Of a stretch of 64,000 nucleotides of DNA, positions 23,990 through 34,790 are shown in pieces. Source of the DNA: Nonomuraea coxensis DSM 45129 (GTDB lineage Bacteria > Actinomycetota > Actinomycetes > Streptosporangiales > Streptosporangiaceae); contig NZ_CP068985.1 in assembly GCF_019397265.1 (NCBI RefSeq), positions 2,026,501 to 2,090,500 of the forward strand, written 5' to 3'. Numbering within the stretch: the first letter of the stretch is position 1; each line of letters opens with the position of its first letter. The translations under genes were made by a program, and so were the position numbers. A model generated the notes under the pieces. That model saw only the letters and a list, made by a program, of their open reading frames with translations. It was not told the origin of the DNA and did no database searches.

Positions 23990-24931
23990 TCACGGCTCGC
24001 CGAGGACCGTCGGCGCGAGGCGGGCGCGGTGCGCCTGGGGCGGGCCGAAGAGCTGGGCGTCGGAGGTGGCGCGCTTGAGGTAGCGATGCGCCGGATGCTC
24101 CCAGGTGATCCCGATCCCTCCGTGGACCTGGATGTTCTCGCCCGCCGCCACCAGATACGCCTCCGTGCAGTACGACCCCGCCACCGCCGCCGCCACCGCG
24201 TCCCCCGCCGCCGCCCGCGCCGCCGACCTGGCCGACTCCACCAGCAGCAGCACGTCCGCCAGCTTGTGCTTCACCGCCTGGAAGGCCCCGATCGGCCGGC
24301 CGAACTGCACCCGCGTCCTCGCGTACGCCACCGCCATGTCCAGGCACCGCTGGGCGCCGCCCACCTGCTCGGCGGCCAGGGCCGCGATCCCGAGGTCGCG
24401 CACCCGCTCCGCCGACGTCCCGTCACCGAGCCGCCGTACGGGCACGTCCTCGAAGGTCAGCCGCTGCAGCGGCCGGCTCTCGTCCATCGTCAGGTACGCC
24501 TCCCGCCGCGTCGGAACGGCCTCCACGAGCTGCCCGCCCGCGTAGAGCAGCACCAGCTCGCCCGCCGGCGCGTACGGCGCCACCCCGCTGAGCCGCCCGC
24601 CCGCCAGCCGCAGCTCCGCGTCGCCGGGCAGCACCACGGTCGCGGTCACGCCGCCGCCGGCGATCGTCCTCAGCAGGCCGGCGGCCCCGCAGGCGCTCGC
24701 GGCGGCCACCGCCATGACCGCGGTCTGCAGGAAGGGGTGGGGCGAGAGCGCGCGTCCCATCTCCTCGGCCACGGCGGCCAGCTCGGCGGGACCGCAGCCG
24801 GCGCCCCCGTGCTCCTCGGGGACGAGCAGCCCGGCCACCCCCACGTCCCGGGCCAGCTCCTCCCAGGACGCGCCGGGGCGGGCGGCGAGGTGGTCGCGGA
24901 CGAGGGCACCGAGTTCTTCGGGAAGCGACAC
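23990..24931 (-). CDS. acyl-CoA dehydrogenase, short FadE32/FadE33-like
   Basis: 313 aa, shorter than the usual ~380 as in the alpha2beta2 FadE subunits of steroid catabolism. GVAGLLVPEEHGGAGCGPAEL, VGGAQRCLDMAVAYARTRVQFGRPIGAFQAVKHKLAD, and VHGGIGITWEHPAHRYLKRA (with the usual Glu in WEHP). Probably needs a partner subunit, not in the window. GTG 24931 lies 6 nt after a TAGCAT -10 box, suggesting a leaderless mRNA under the operator at 24944. Confidence 0.75.
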   Translation of the reverse strand: MSLPEELGALVRDHLAARPGASWEELARDVGVAGLLVPEEHGGAGCGPAELAAVAEEMGRALSPHPFLQTAVMAVAAASACGAAGLLRTIAGGGVTATVVLPGDAELRLAGGRLSGVAPYAPAGELVLLYAGGQLVEAVPTRREAYLTMDESRPLQRLTFEDVPVRRLGDGTSAERVRDLGIAALAAEQVGGAQRCLDMAVAYARTRVQFGRPIGAFQAVKHKLADVLLLVESARSAARAAAGDAVAAAVAGSYCTEAYLVAAGENIQVHGGIGITWEHPAHRYLKRATSDAQLFGPPQAHRARLAPTVLGEP

Positions 24932-24943
24932 GCCGCCATGCTA

Positions 24944-24959
24944 ACCAAGCACTTGCTTG
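24944..24959. promoter_or_regulatory. KstR2-type operator, acyl-CoA dehydrogenase
   Basis: ACCAAGCACTTGCTTG: exact match to AnCAAGnnCTTGnT, 12 nt from the GTG start, overlapping the -10 region on the minus strand. Confidence 0.82.
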
Positions 24960-25065
24960 TTTTGGTAGAGGAATGACCGTTTTTTGCCTTTTGTGTAGGT
25001 TCACATAATCTGAAACAGGCCAATTCCAGAAGGTTCTGGGGGAGGGGTTGACCAGGGAAAGGGAC

Positions 25066-25737
25066 ATGAACAACACCACGATCGAGTACGCCGACTTCGC
25101 CGAGTACGACCGGCGCCAGCGCGGCATCGAACGCCATCTGGTCGCGGCCTTCCTCGGAGGACTGGTCGTCGGCCTCGTCGGCGTGCTCATCGCCGGTCGC
25201 GGCCCCGGCTGGATCGGCCAGCTCTACGAGCCCTACGCCTACCTCGCCCTGGCGCTCGCCGTCGGCGCGACCGCCACCGGGTTCGGATGGGCGCTGGTGA
25301 CCACGTTCCTGGCGGCGGTCTCGACCCTGGTCGCGGCCATGGGCGCGAGCGCCTTCCGCACCGACCTGCCCTTCGCCGACCTCGGCGGCGGCGCCGCCGG
25401 GCTCAACTGGGTCCTCGCCCTGCTCGTGGGGCTCGGCCTGCTCGCCTATGTCACCCGCAGGGACGACGGCTGGGGCGACCTGGCCGCGGGCGGCGTCGGC
25501 GCCGCGCTCATCGCCGACGTCGTGGACCGCGCCACCCCCGGCCTCATGGACGCCGAGCGCTCCTTCTGGCCGGTCCCGGCCCTGCTGGTCGGCCTGCTGG
25601 CGGTCGCCGTGGTGCTCGCGCTGCGCAGGAACGCCCGCTCCCGCGCCCGCGCCCTCGCGCTGTCCATGCTCTTCTCCGGGCTGTTCACGGTGTGGCTGGG
25701 GATGTTCGTCACGGGCTGGCTCCCGGCCCTCGCCTGA
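25066..25737 (+). CDS. integral membrane protein, unknown
   Basis: 223 aa. After a polar N-terminus (MNNTTIEYADFAEYDRRQRG) come about six hydrophobic helices (residues 27-45, 55-72, 77-95, 115-130, 170-188, 200-218). No transporter signature. ATG 25066 has GGGAAAGGG upstream. Sits alone before proS. Confidence 0.65.
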   Translation: MNNTTIEYADFAEYDRRQRGIERHLVAAFLGGLVVGLVGVLIAGRGPGWIGQLYEPYAYLALALAVGATATGFGWALVTTFLAAVSTLVAAMGASAFRTDLPFADLGGGAAGLNWVLALLVGLGLLAYVTRRDDGWGDLAAGGVGAALIADVVDRATPGLMDAERSFWPVPALLVGLLAVAVVLALRRNARSRARALALSMLFSGLFTVWLGMFVTGWLPALA

Positions 25738-25824
25738 GGCCCCCGCGCGCTTAAGCCCGAGCGAGCGGCCACTCCGACTCGATAGCCTGTAAGTCCTCAC
25801 ACCGGGTTCGAGCAAGGAGTAGCC

Positions 25825-27570
25825 GTGTTGCTGCGCATGTCGTCGTTGTTTCTTCGCACCCTGCGGGACGACCCGGCAGACGCGGAAGTGCCGAGCCACA
25901 AGCTGCTGGTCCGCGCCGGCTACGTCCGCCGCGTGGCCCCCGGCATCTACTCCTGGCTGCCGCTCGGCAAGCTGGTGCTGGAGAACGTCACCAGGATCGT
26001 CCGCGAGGAGATGAACCGGATGGGCGCCCAGGAGGTGCTCTTCCCCGCCCTGCTGCCCCGCGAGTACTACGAGGCCACCGGCCGCTGGACCGAATACGGC
26101 GACACGCTCTTCCGCCTCCAGGACCGCAAGGGCGCCGACTACCTCCTCGGCCCCACGCACGAGGAGCTCTTCACCGACATGGTCAAGGGCGAGTACGCCT
26201 CCTACAAGGACTACCCGGTCACCCTCTACCAGATCCAGACGAAATACCGCGACGAGGCCCGCCCCCGGGCCGGCATCCTGCGCGGCCGGGAGTTCCTGAT
26301 GAAGGACTCCTACTCCTTCGACCTCGACGACGACGGCCTCAAGCACTCGTACGAGCAGCACCGCGAGACCTACATCCGCATCTTCGACCGGCTCGGCATC
26401 GACTACAAGATCGTCTTCGCCCAGTCGGGCGCCATGGGCGGCTCGGCCTCCGAGGAGTTCCTGGCCCCCACGCCCACCGGCGAGGACACCTTCGTGGCCT
26501 GCCACTCCTGCGGCTACGCGGCCAACGCCGAGGCGGTCACCACGCCCGCGCCCGCCGCCCGCCCCTACGACGACCTGCCCCCGCTCACCGTCATGGACAC
26601 GCCCGACACCCCGACCATCGAGACGCTGGTGTCGTACGTCAACGAGCACCACGGCCTCGGCGTCACCGCCGCCGACACCCTGAAGAACGTCGTCGTCAAG
26701 GTCACCACCCCCGGCTCCGGCAAGACCGAGACGCTCATCATCGGCGTCCCCGGCGACCGCGAGGTCGACTTCAAGCGCCTGGAGGCCGCGCTCGCCCCCG
26801 GCGAGCCCGCCATCTTCGAGGCCGCCGACTTCGCCAGGCACCCCGGCCTCGTCCGCGGCTACATCGGCCCGCAGGTCCTGCGCGAGCTCGGCATCCGCTA
26901 CCTCGTCGACCCGCGCGTCGTCACCGGCACCTCCTGGGTGACCGGCGCCAACGAGCCCGGCAGGCACGCCGCCAACGTCGTCGCGGGCCGCGACTTCACC
27001 CCCGACGGCACCATCGAGGCCGCCGAGATCCGCGCCGGCGACCCCTGCCCCCGCTGCGGCGCCGAGCTGTCCATCGACCGCGGCATCGAGATCGGCCACA
27101 TCTTCCAGCTCGGCCGCAAATACGCCGACGCCGCCGGCCTCGACGCCCTCGGCCCCGACGGCAAGCCCATCCGCATCACCATGGGCTCCTACGGCGTCGG
27201 CGTCTCGCGCGCCGTGGCCGTCATCACCGAGCAGGCCCACGACCAGCTCGGCCTGGTCTGGCCGCGCGAGGTGGCGCCCGCCGACGTCCACATCGTCGGC
27301 ACCGGCAAGGACAACCAGGTGGAGGCCGCCCTGGAGCTGGCCGGCGAGCTGGAGTCGCGCGGCCTGCGGGTGCTCGTGGACGACCGGCCGCAGGTCTCGC
27401 CCGGCGTCAAGTTCAAGGACGCCGAGCTGCTGGGCGTCCCGACCATCGTGGTCGTCGGCCGCGGCCTCACCCAGGGCGTCATCGAGCTGCGCGACCGCGT
27501 GACCGGCGAGAAGTCGGAGATCCCGCTCGCCGAGGCCGCCGACCGCGTCATCGCCGCCGTCACCGCCTGA
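25825..27570 (+). CDS. proS: prolyl-tRNA synthetase (bacterial type)
   Basis: 581 aa. Class II motif 2 in [21 protein letters not shown], motif 3 in [14 protein letters not shown], editing (INS) domain about residues 225-400, and C-terminal anticodon-binding domain ([20 protein letters not shown]). Charges tRNA-Pro in the cytosol. GTG 25825 with AAGGAG upstream. Monocistronic, ended by the hairpin at 27576. Confidence 0.95.
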   Translation: MLLRMSSLFLRTLRDDPADAEVPSHKLLVRAGYVRRVAPGIYSWLPLGKLVLENVTRIVREEMNRMGAQEVLFPALLPREYYEATGRWTEYGDTLFRLQDRKGADYLLGPTHEELFTDMVKGEYASYKDYPVTLYQIQTKYRDEARPRAGILRGREFLMKDSYSFDLDDDGLKHSYEQHRETYIRIFDRLGIDYKIVFAQSGAMGGSASEEFLAPTPTGEDTFVACHSCGYAANAEAVTTPAPAARPYDDLPPLTVMDTPDTPTIETLVSYVNEHHGLGVTAADTLKNVVVKVTTPGSGKTETLIIGVPGDREVDFKRLEAALAPGEPAIFEAADFARHPGLVRGYIGPQVLRELGIRYLVDPRVVTGTSWVTGANEPGRHAANVVAGRDFTPDGTIEAAEIRAGDPCPRCGAELSIDRGIEIGHIFQLGRKYADAAGLDALGPDGKPIRITMGSYGVGVSRAVAVITEQAHDQLGLVWPREVAPADVHIVGTGKDNQVEAALELAGELESRGLRVLVDDRPQVSPGVKFKDAELLGVPTIVVVGRGLTQGVIELRDRVTGEKSEIPLAEAADRVIAAVTA

Positions 27571-27575
27571 CCCTC

Positions 27576-27610
27576 GCCGTGGGTGCCCTGCCGGCCAGGG
27601 CGCCCACGGC
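27576..27610. terminator. bidirectional terminator proS / DUF4439
   Basis: GCCGTGGG-T-GCCCTG pairs with CAGGGC-G-CCCACGGC around a 4-nt loop, between two convergent genes. Confidence 0.8.
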
Positions 27611-28600
27611 TCAGTTGCCGCCCTGGGCGGCGGGGGTGGCGGGCGCGGGCGGCGCCGGCATGCCGGGGAACGCCGCCGGCTGGGCCGGGCGGAAGGCGTA
27701 CGAGCGGGTCACGGCCTCCTGCATGGCCAGGGCCGCGAACCTGCGCAGCCCGGCGTCCCCGGCCGCCACCAGCTCCAGGTAGGCGGCCGTCACCCCGCCC
27801 TCCAGATGCGCCGCCAGCCGGGCCGCCAGCTTCGCGTCCGACGGGAAGAACGGCAGCGCGTAGGACGCCTCCGCCTCCACCGGCTTGCCGCCGCGCGCCG
27901 TGATGAGCGCGCGCACCTGGTCGCGGCGGGCCCGGTGGGCGTCGTAGGCCGCGCTCATCCGCTCCCGCAGCGCCCCCGACGTCCGCGCCCCCAGCAGCCC
28001 GTACGCGAACAGCGCCGCGTGCTCGGCGGCCAGCGCCTTGCGCAGCTTCTCCAGGTCGTCCCCGTTCACGGCCACCCCGTTCACGGCGACTTCGGCAGGG
28101 CGACCCTCTGCGGGGCCTCCTAGGGCGACGGCGTGCGCGGCCTCGCAAGCCCCGATGCCCGCGATGAGCTGTGCCATCCCAGGCGAGACGGCCGCGAGCT
28201 GCTTGGGCCGCAGCGCCGCCGCCTTCCGCTCCAGCTCGCGCAGCCGCGACAGCGACGGCTTGCGCGGCTCGGCGGAGCCGGAGGGGGCAGGCGATCCAGA
28301 AGGGGCGGGCGACCCGCTCGGGCCGGCAGTGATCGGGCCGGTGACGTGCTTGCGCAGCTCGTTCACGTGCGCCTGGTGGCGGTCGCGGAAGGGCGCGAGC
28401 CGCTCGCCGCCGTCCGCGATCAGCGCCGAGTAGAGCGCGATCGTCTGCTCCTTCTCCGCGATCAGCTTCTTCACGAGGACCGTCTCGGGCGAGTCGGGAG
28501 CGGGCGCGGGCGGCTGAGCCGGCCCGGAGGCGCTGCAGGCGGTGAGCGCGGCCGCTCCGCCCGCCAGCAGGCCACGACGGGAGAGGTGACGCGGGCGCAC
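27611..28600 (-). CDS. ferritin-like DUF4439 lipoprotein
   Basis: 329 aa. Twin-arginine-like leader LSRRGLLAGGAAALTAC with a lipobox (LTAC; lipid on Cys22). Two four-helix segments: residues 45-85 (EKEQTIALYSALI) and 190-315 (KALAAEHAALFAYGLLGART, the DUF4439 core), joined by a GSPAPSGSPAPSGS linker. Exported and membrane-anchored; role unknown. Divergent from rimP. Confidence 0.8.
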   Translation of the reverse strand: MRPRHLSRRGLLAGGAAALTACSASGPAQPPAPAPDSPETVLVKKLIAEKEQTIALYSALIADGGERLAPFRDRHQAHVNELRKHVTGPITAGPSGSPAPSGSPAPSGSAEPRKPSLSRLRELERKAAALRPKQLAAVSPGMAQLIAGIGACEAAHAVALGGPAEGRPAEVAVNGVAVNGDDLEKLRKALAAEHAALFAYGLLGARTSGALRERMSAAYDAHRARRDQVRALITARGGKPVEAEASYALPFFPSDAKLAARLAAHLEGGVTAAYLELVAAGDAGLRRFAALAMQEAVTRSYAFRPAQPAAFPGMPAPPAPATPAAQGGN

Positions 28601-28821
28601 GAGCGGGAACCTCCTGTTGTCACTGACGCAGATAGCATCGTACGGTCTGAGCCCGCGAACGCCGCCAGGCGACGCTCCGCCATTCGACCGAGACGAGTGG
28701 CGCTCTTTCCGTGCCCTCGTACGGATAGGGTGTCAACTGTCGTCGCTGGCTGAGCGGCCAGGCGGCGGGGAGCCAGTGGCGAGGTCCGCCCGGCTGACAC
28801 ATGACAATAGGGGAGGTCGAT

Positions 28822-29307
28822 ATGGGCAGCGCATCACCCCGCGACCACCTGATGAAGCTCCTGGAGCCCGTGGTCGGCGCGGAAGGTCTCGATCTGGAGG
28901 ACATCACGGTCACCCAGGCGGGCAGGAGGCGCGTGCTGCGCGTGATCGTCGACCGTGACGGCGGTGTGAGCCTCGACGACGTCGCCGACGTGAGCCAGGC
29001 CGTCTCCGCGGCGCTGGACGACGACGACGCGATGGGGCAGGCGGCCTACACGCTGGAGGTCTCCTCGCCGGGTGTCGACCGCCCCCTCACCGAGCCGCGC
29101 CACTGGCGTCGCGCGGCCAGGCGTCTGGTGAAGGCGGAGTTGCGCGACGGCACCGTGGTGGAGGGCCGGATCACGGCCGCGGACGACGCCGGCGTCGAGC
29201 TCGACGTCGAGGGCGCGCCGCGCCGGCTTGAGTACGAGGACCTGGCCCGCGGACGGGTCCAGGTGGAGTTCCGCCGCATCGACGACGTCGACGGCGACGA
29301 AGGCTAA
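28822..29307 (+). CDS. rimP: ribosome maturation factor RimP
   Basis: 161 aa. Needed for 30S subunit assembly. LEDITVTQAGRRRVLRVIVDRDGGVSLDDV, LEVSSPGVDRPLTEPRHW and a C-terminal SH3-like barrel. ATG 28822 with GGGAGGT upstream; earlier ATG 28801 lacks one. First gene of the rimP-nusA-infB block, 12 bp before nusA. Confidence 0.93.
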   Translation: MGSASPRDHLMKLLEPVVGAEGLDLEDITVTQAGRRRVLRVIVDRDGGVSLDDVADVSQAVSAALDDDDAMGQAAYTLEVSSPGVDRPLTEPRHWRRAARRLVKAELRDGTVVEGRITAADDAGVELDVEGAPRRLEYEDLARGRVQVEFRRIDDVDGDEG

Positions 29308-29319
29308 GGGGGAGCCGCC

Positions 29320-30324
29320 GTGGACATCGACATGAGCGTCCTGCGCAGCCTCGAACGGGAGAAGGACATCTCCTTCGACCTGGTGGTCAAGGCGATCGAG
29401 GACGCGCTGCTGATCGCGTACTTCCGCACCGAGGGCGCGGCCTCGAAGGCGCGGGCCGAGCTCGACCGCGCCACCGGTCACGTCACGATCTGGGCCGCCG
29501 AGCTGGGCGACGAGGGCGAGGTGGTCAGGGAGTTCGACGACACCCCGGGCAACTTCAGCAGGATCGCCGCCACCACCGCCAAGCAGGTCATCCTGCAGCA
29601 GCTCCGCGACGCCGAGGACGAGATCAACTTCGGCGAGTTCGCCAGCCGTGAGGGCGAGCTGGTCTCGGGCGTCATCCAGCAGGGCAAGGACCCTCGCGTG
29701 GTGCTGGTCGACCTCGGCAAGATCGAGGCCGTCCTGCCGCACGCCGAGCAGGTGCCCGGCGAGGACTACGTGCACGGCGAGCGCATCCGCGCCTACGTCG
29801 TGCAGGTCAAGAAGGGCCACAAGGGCCCCTCCGTCACCCTCTCGCGCACGCATCCCGGCCTGGTGAAGAAGCTGTTCGCGCTGGAGGTGCCGGAGATCGC
29901 CGACGGCACCGTGGAGATCGCCGCAGTGGCCCGCGAGGCCGGCCACCGCACCAAGATCGCGGTCAGGTCGCGCAAGCCCGGCGTCAACGCCAAGGGCGCC
30001 TGCATCGGCCCCGTGGGCTCGCGGGTGCGCAACGTGATGACCGAGCTGCACGGCGAGAAGATCGACATCATCGACTGGTCCGAGGATCCCGCCGAGTTCG
30101 TCGGGAATGCCCTGTCTCCCGCACGTGTTTCCCATGTCGAGGTTCTCGATCTCGACGGCCGGGTCGCGCGGGTGACCGTGCCCGACTACCAGCTTTCCCT
30201 GGCCATCGGCAAAGAGGGGCAGAACGCCCGGCTCGCGGCGAGGCTCACGGGATGGCGGATCGACATCCGGCCGGACACACAGGCGGAGGATGCCGCCGGT
30301 TCCGTAGATGCGTCAAAGCGGTAA
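29320..30324 (+). CDS. nusA: transcription termination/antitermination factor NusA
   Basis: 334 aa, the short actinobacterial form. N-terminal RNA polymerase-binding domain (residues 1-105), S1 domain ([19 protein letters not shown]), KH1 with [15 protein letters not shown] and KH2 with [19 protein letters not shown]. No acidic C-terminal repeats, as usual for this phylum. GTG start after AAGGGGGAG. Confidence 0.95.
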   Translation: MDIDMSVLRSLEREKDISFDLVVKAIEDALLIAYFRTEGAASKARAELDRATGHVTIWAAELGDEGEVVREFDDTPGNFSRIAATTAKQVILQQLRDAEDEINFGEFASREGELVSGVIQQGKDPRVVLVDLGKIEAVLPHAEQVPGEDYVHGERIRAYVVQVKKGHKGPSVTLSRTHPGLVKKLFALEVPEIADGTVEIAAVAREAGHRTKIAVRSRKPGVNAKGACIGPVGSRVRNVMTELHGEKIDIIDWSEDPAEFVGNALSPARVSHVEVLDLDGRVARVTVPDYQLSLAIGKEGQNARLAARLTGWRIDIRPDTQAEDAAGSVDASKR

Positions 30325-30616
30325 GCTGGAATATGGTGGCCGAGGGGGCCCTCAGCGCACGTGTGTGGGCTGCAGGGTTCGCACGGCCAAGTCCGAGCTG
30401 CTCCGCCTGGTGCGGGTAGGAGACCACGTGGTCCCCGACCTGCGAGGACGGCTTCCTGGCCGAGGTGCGTCGCTGCATCCGGCCGTGAGCTGTCTGGAGC
30501 TCGCCGAGCGGCGGCGGGCGTTCCCACGCGCGTTTCGCGTGCCGGGTCCGCTCGACGTCTCGCCCGTGCGGGCACACCTGGAGGAGAACCCCATGTCATG
30601 TAGGACGCCGAGTTGA
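30308..30616 (+). CDS. ylxR: YlxR family RNA-binding protein
   Basis: 102 aa. [20 protein letters not shown] carries the YlxR GC(R/K) signature; second half [23 protein letters not shown]. Overlaps nusA by 17 bp (ATG 30308), in the usual nusA-ylxR-infB order. In other bacteria YlxR modulates RNase P or gene expression; here the role is inferred. Confidence 0.85.
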   Translation: MRQSGKLEYGGRGGPQRTCVGCRVRTAKSELLRLVRVGDHVVPDLRGRLPGRGASLHPAVSCLELAERRRAFPRAFRVPGPLDVSPVRAHLEENPMSCRTPS

Positions 30617-30728
30617 TGGGCGGAGTCAGATTGCTATGAGCGCCTGATGAGCACGCGGCGATGAAGACGTCAAGGTAGCGACGGTCCGGACGGCACAGCC
30701 AGCCTCCCGGGCCGAGTAAGGGAGTGCA

Positions 30729-33700
30729 GTGGCGAAGGTCCGGGTATACGAGCTCGCTAAGGAGTTCGGCGTCGAGAGCAAGGTCGTCATGGCCAAGCTC
30801 CAGGAGATGGGGGAGTTCGTCCGTTCGGCGTCCTCCACCATCGAGGCGCCGGTGGTCCGCAGGCTCACCGAAGCTCTGGGCGCATCGAAGGGTGGGCCCT
30901 CCAGAGGCGGCGGACAGCCGTCCAACAGGCCGCAGCCGCCAAGGGCTGCGCACCGGCCGGCGGAAGGCCAGGCCGGCAATGGCAGCGGGCAGGCTCCGAT
31001 GCCTGCTCCTCCGCGTCCGGGCCCCCGGCCCGGTCCGCGTCCGGGCCCGCAGAGCGGGCCCCAGGCCCCGCAGGGTCCTCAAGGTCCGCAGGGCCCGCAG
31101 GGTCCGCAGGCAGGCGGGCAGCCCCGTCCGCCGGTTCCCATGCCTCACCAGCAGCCGCAGGCCGCGCGCGGTGAGGCGTCCCCGGCTCCGCAGGCGCGCT
31201 TCGAGAGCGGCGCTCCCGCCCGGCCGACCCCGGGTCCGCGTCCCGGCCCCGCCCCGCGTCCCGGTCCCGGCCCCAAGCCGGGTCCGCGTCCCGCCCAGCA
31301 GGGCGGCGGCGGCGCTCAGGCGCCGCGTCCCGGCGCGCCAGGCGGCGGCGGCCCGCGTCCCGGTCCCAAGCCGGGCCCGCGCGGCCCGCGTCCGGGAAAC
31401 AACCCGTTCTCGTCCAACGCCAGCGGCATGGGCCAGGCGCCCCGGCCGCAGCGTCCCGGCGGCGGCCAGCGTGACGGCGGCCCCGGTCCGCGCGGCGACC
31501 GCCGCGACGGCCCGCCGCGCGACGGCGCGATGCCGCGTCCGCCGCAGGGTCGCGGCGGCGACCGGCCCACTCCCGGCCCGCGTCCCGGCCCGCCCCCCGG
31601 CGGTCCGCGTCCGGGTCCCGGCGCCGGTGGCGCCGGTGGTCCGCGTCCCGGTGGTCCGCGTCCCAACCCGATGATGATGCCGCAGGGCCGTCCTTCCGGT
31701 CCCGGCGCGGGCCGTCCTGGCGGTGGCCCGGGTGGCGGCGGCGGTCGTCCCGGCGGTGGCGGCGGTGGCCGTCCCGGTGGTGGCGGCGGTCGTCCCGGTG
31801 GCGGCGGCTTCGCCGGCCGTCCGGGTGGCGGCGGCGCGGGTCCGCGCACCGGCACCGGTGGTCCCGGCGGCGGCGGCGGTGGCTTCGGCGGCCGTCCCGG
31901 CGGCGGTGGCCGTGGCCGTGGCGGCGGCACCGCGGGCGCCTTCGGCCGTCCCGGGGGCCGTCCGGCCCGCGGGCGCAAGTCGAAGCGGCAGAGGCGCCAG
32001 GAGTTCGACAACATGTCGGCGCCGTCGATCGGCGGCGTGCAGGTCGCGCGCGGCAACGGCGCGACGATCCGCCTCCCGCGCGGCGCGTCGCTGTCCGACT
32101 TCGCCGACCGCATCGGCGCCAACCCCGCCTCGCTCGTGCAGATCATGCTGCACCTCGGCGAGATGGTGACCGCCACGCAGTCGGTCAACGAGGAGACGCT
32201 GCAACTGCTCGGCGCCGAGCTCGACTACGACATCCAGGTCGTCAGCCCGGAGGAGGAGGACCGCGAGCTTCTCGAGGCCTTCGACATCGAGTTCGGCGAG
32301 GACGAGGGCGACGAGGCCGACCTCGCCGCGCGTCCGCCGGTCGTGACCGTCATGGGTCACGTCGACCACGGTAAGACCAAGCTGCTCGACGCCATCCGCA
32401 ACACGAACGTGGTGGCGCGCGAGGCGGGTGGCATCACCCAGCACATCGGCGCTTACCAGGTCGCCGCCGAGCACGAGGGCGAAGAGCGCAAGATCACCTT
32501 CATCGACACCCCGGGTCACGAGGCGTTCACCGCCATGCGTGCCCGAGGCGCGAAGTCGACCGACATCGCGGTGCTGGTGGTCGCGGCCGACGACGGCGTC
32601 AAGCCGCAGACGATCGAGGCGCTCAACCACGCCCAGGCGGCCGACGTGCCGGTCGTGGTCGCGGTCAACAAGATCGACAAGGAGGGGGCCGACCCCAACA
32701 AGGTGCGGGCCCAGCTCACCGAATACGGCCTGGTCGCCGAGGAATACGGCGGCAGCACGCTGTTCGTCGACATCTCGGCGAAGAACGGCACCGGCATCGA
32801 GAACCTCCTCGAGGCGATCCTGCTGACCGCCGACGCCGAGCTCGACCTGCGGGCCAACCCGACGATGGACGCCCAGGGCATCGCCATCGAGGCGCACCTC
32901 GACAAGGGCCGCGGCCCGGTCGCGACCGTCCTGGTCCAGCGCGGCACGCTGCGCGTCGGCGACTCCATCGTCTGTGGCGAGGCCTTCGGCCGCGTCCGGG
33001 CGATGCTCGACGACACCGGCGAGCCGGTCGACGAGGCCACGCCGTCGCGTCCCGTCCTCGTGATGGGTCTGACGGCCGTGCCGAGCGCCGGTGACAACTT
33101 CATCGTCGTCACCGACGACCGGATGGCCCGGCAGATCGCCCAGCAGCGCGCGGCGCGCAAGCGCAGCGCCGAGATGGCGAAGTCGAGCCGTCGCCGCACC
33201 CTCGAGGAGCTGTTCAGCGACCTTGAGAAGGGCCGCGTCGACGAGCTCAAGCTCATCATCAAGGGTGACGTGTCCGGTTCGGTGGAAGCCCTGGAAGACG
33301 CCCTGCTCAAGATCGACGTCGGCGACGAGGTCAGGCTCCGTGTCCTGCACCGCGCGGTCGGCGCGATCACCGAGTACGACGTCAACCTGGCGGTCGCCGA
33401 CGACAACGCGGTCATCATCGGCTTCAACGTGCGGCCCGAGCCGCGGGCGCGCGACCTGGCCGAGCGCGAGGGCGTCGACATCCGCTACTACTCGGTCATC
33501 TACCAGGCGATCGAGGAGATCGAGGCGGCCCTCAAGGGCATGCTCAAGCCCGAGTTCGAAGAGGTCCAGATGGGCACCGCCGAAGTCCGCGAGGTCTTCA
33601 AGGTGCCGAAGATCGGCAACATCGCCGGTGCTCTGGTCCGCTCCGGTCTGATCGTCCGCAACAGCAAGGCCAGGGTGATCCGCGATGGCGTCGTCATCGC

Positions 33701-33854
33701 CGACAACCTGACCGTCTCGTCCCTGCGTCGCTTCAAGGATGACGCGACCGAGGTCCGTGAGGGCTTCGAGTGCGGCATCGGTGTCGGCTACAACGACATC
33801 AGGATCGACGACGTGATCGAGACGTTCGAGATGCGGGAGAAGCCGCGCGTGTGA
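30729..33854 (+). CDS. infB: translation initiation factor IF-2
   Basis: 1041 aa. N-terminal IF2_N (1-55), then a ~350-residue Pro/Gly/Arg-rich low-complexity linker (about 60-415, PGPRPGP- and [12 protein letters not shown] repeats), a second IF2_N near 435, and the GTPase core from residue 537: GHVDHGKT (G1), DTPGHE (G3), NKID (G4), SAK (G5). Delivers initiator tRNA to the 30S subunit. GTG 30729 with GGGAG upstream. The linker length is typical for actinomycetes. Confidence 0.96.
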   Translation: MAKVRVYELAKEFGVESKVVMAKLQEMGEFVRSASSTIEAPVVRRLTEALGASKGGPSRGGGQPSNRPQPPRAAHRPAEGQAGNGSGQAPMPAPPRPGPRPGPRPGPQSGPQAPQGPQGPQGPQGPQAGGQPRPPVPMPHQQPQAARGEASPAPQARFESGAPARPTPGPRPGPAPRPGPGPKPGPRPAQQGGGGAQAPRPGAPGGGGPRPGPKPGPRGPRPGNNPFSSNASGMGQAPRPQRPGGGQRDGGPGPRGDRRDGPPRDGAMPRPPQGRGGDRPTPGPRPGPPPGGPRPGPGAGGAGGPRPGGPRPNPMMMPQGRPSGPGAGRPGGGPGGGGGRPGGGGGGRPGGGGGRPGGGGFAGRPGGGGAGPRTGTGGPGGGGGGFGGRPGGGGRGRGGGTAGAFGRPGGRPARGRKSKRQRRQEFDNMSAPSIGGVQVARGNGATIRLPRGASLSDFADRIGANPASLVQIMLHLGEMVTATQSVNEETLQLLGAELDYDIQVVSPEEEDRELLEAFDIEFGEDEGDEADLAARPPVVTVMGHVDHGKTKLLDAIRNTNVVAREAGGITQHIGAYQVAAEHEGEERKITFIDTPGHEAFTAMRARGAKSTDIAVLVVAADDGVKPQTIEALNHAQAADVPVVVAVNKIDKEGADPNKVRAQLTEYGLVAEEYGGSTLFVDISAKNGTGIENLLEAILLTADAELDLRANPTMDAQGIAIEAHLDKGRGPVATVLVQRGTLRVGDSIVCGEAFGRVRAMLDDTGEPVDEATPSRPVLVMGLTAVPSAGDNFIVVTDDRMARQIAQQRAARKRSAEMAKSSRRRTLEELFSDLEKGRVDELKLIIKGDVSGSVEALEDALLKIDVGDEVRLRVLHRAVGAITEYDVNLAVADDNAVIIGFNVRPEPRARDLAEREGVDIRYYSVIYQAIEEIEAALKGMLKPEFEEVQMGTAEVREVFKVPKIGNIAGALVRSGLIVRNSKARVIRDGVVIADNLTVSSLRRFKDDATEVREGFECGIGVGYNDIRIDDVIETFEMREKPRV

Positions 33855-33864
33855 CACGCGGCCG

Positions 33865-33893
33865 GGCGCCCGGCGGGACCTCCGCCGGGCGCC
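33865..33893 (+). terminator. hairpin between infB and ylxP
   Basis: GGCGCCCGGCGG / CCGCCGGGCGCC 12-bp stem with a 5-nt loop, 10 bp after the infB stop; no T-tract, so it may stabilise RNA or attenuate. Confidence 0.6.
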
Positions 33894-33974
33894 TCTCGCG
33901 CGCTCTGGCCTGGTCCCCACCGCAGCAGGCCGGGCGCGCGCTCAGCACACCAGGCCAAGCGGTGGTGACTGACG

Positions 33975-34271
33975 ATGTATGTGGGTGCTCTGACCCTGGA
34001 CATCCTGCTCGGCGACGTGCGCTCGCTGAAGCAGAAGCGCTCCGTCGTACGGCCGCTGATCGCCGAGCTGCGCCGCCGTTACCCCGCCATCGCGGTGGCC
34101 GAGACCGGGCATCATGATCTGCATCGCAGAGCCGAGGTCGGTATCGCGGTGCTTTCCGGTTCTGCGGGTAACTGCAAAGAGGTGATGGACGCCTGCGAGC
34201 GGATGGTGGCCTTCCGCCCGGAGATCGAGCTGCTGTCGGCCAGGCAGCGTCTGTACCACGACGAAGATTGA
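33975..34271 (+). CDS. ylxP: DUF503/YlxP family protein
   Basis: 98 aa. MYVGALTLDILLGDVRSLKQKR and VAETGHHDLHRRAEVGIAVLSG are DUF503 signatures. A small ferredoxin-like protein regularly encoded between infB and rbfA; linked to ribosome assembly by context. Confidence 0.88.
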   Translation: MYVGALTLDILLGDVRSLKQKRSVVRPLIAELRRRYPAIAVAETGHHDLHRRAEVGIAVLSGSAGNCKEVMDACERMVAFRPEIELLSARQRLYHDED

Positions 34272-34310
34272 ACGACTGCACGGCCAGATCGTGCGTGAGG
34301 GGGAGCCAAC

Positions 34311-34790
34311 ATGGTGGATGCCGCACGAGCGCGCAAGCTCGCCGACCGCATCCAGCAGATCGTCGCCGAGATGCTGGAGCGCCGGATCAAGGACCCGCGC
34401 CTCGGCTTCGTCACCGTGACCGACACGCGCGTCACCGCTGACCTGCGCGAGGCGACGGTCTTCTACACGGTCTTCGGCTCCGAGGCCGAGCGGGCCGACA
34501 GCGCGGCCGCCCTGGAGAGCGCCAAGGGGATCATCCGTTCCGAGGTGGGCCGCCAGACCGGCGTCCGCTTCGCCCCGACGCTGACGTTCAAGCACGACCC
34601 GCTGCCCGACAGCGCCCGCCACCTGGACGACCTCATCAACGCGGCGCGGGCGCGTGACGCCGAGGTGGCCAGGCAGGCGCAGGGCGCCTCCTACGCCGGC
34701 GAGCCCGACCCCTACCGCAAGCCGGAGGAGGACGACGAGTTCGCCGACGTCCAGGGGGCCGAGCGCGCGGCCGGGGACGACCAGGCGTGA
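34311..34790 (+). CDS. rbfA: ribosome-binding factor A
   Basis: 159 aa; KH-like core ([63 protein letters not shown]) for late 30S maturation, followed by an acidic C-terminal tail of about 40 residues. Ends overlapping nrnA by 4 bp (GTGA). Confidence 0.94.
   Translation: MVDAARARKLADRIQQIVAEMLERRIKDPRLGFVTVTDTRVTADLREATVFYTVFGSEAERADSAAALESAKGIIRSEVGRQTGVRFAPTLTFKHDPLPDSARHLDDLINAARARDAEVARQAQGASYAGEPDPYRKPEEDDEFADVQGAERAAGDDQA

Noticed and set aside
24670..27291. 873-codon minus-strand open frame over proS
   Set aside because: It mirrors proS, has no family motif and is rich in Gly/Asp/Val/His as antisense of GC-rich genes always is.
31000..31960. Dense repeats that could suggest a CRISPR or silk-like gene
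   Set aside because: They are in-frame Pro/Gly/Arg codons of the IF-2 linker, with irregular unit length and no spacers.
30186..33920. 1,244-codon minus-strand open frame over infB
   Set aside because: Antisense shadow of infB; composition follows the repeats of the IF-2 linker.
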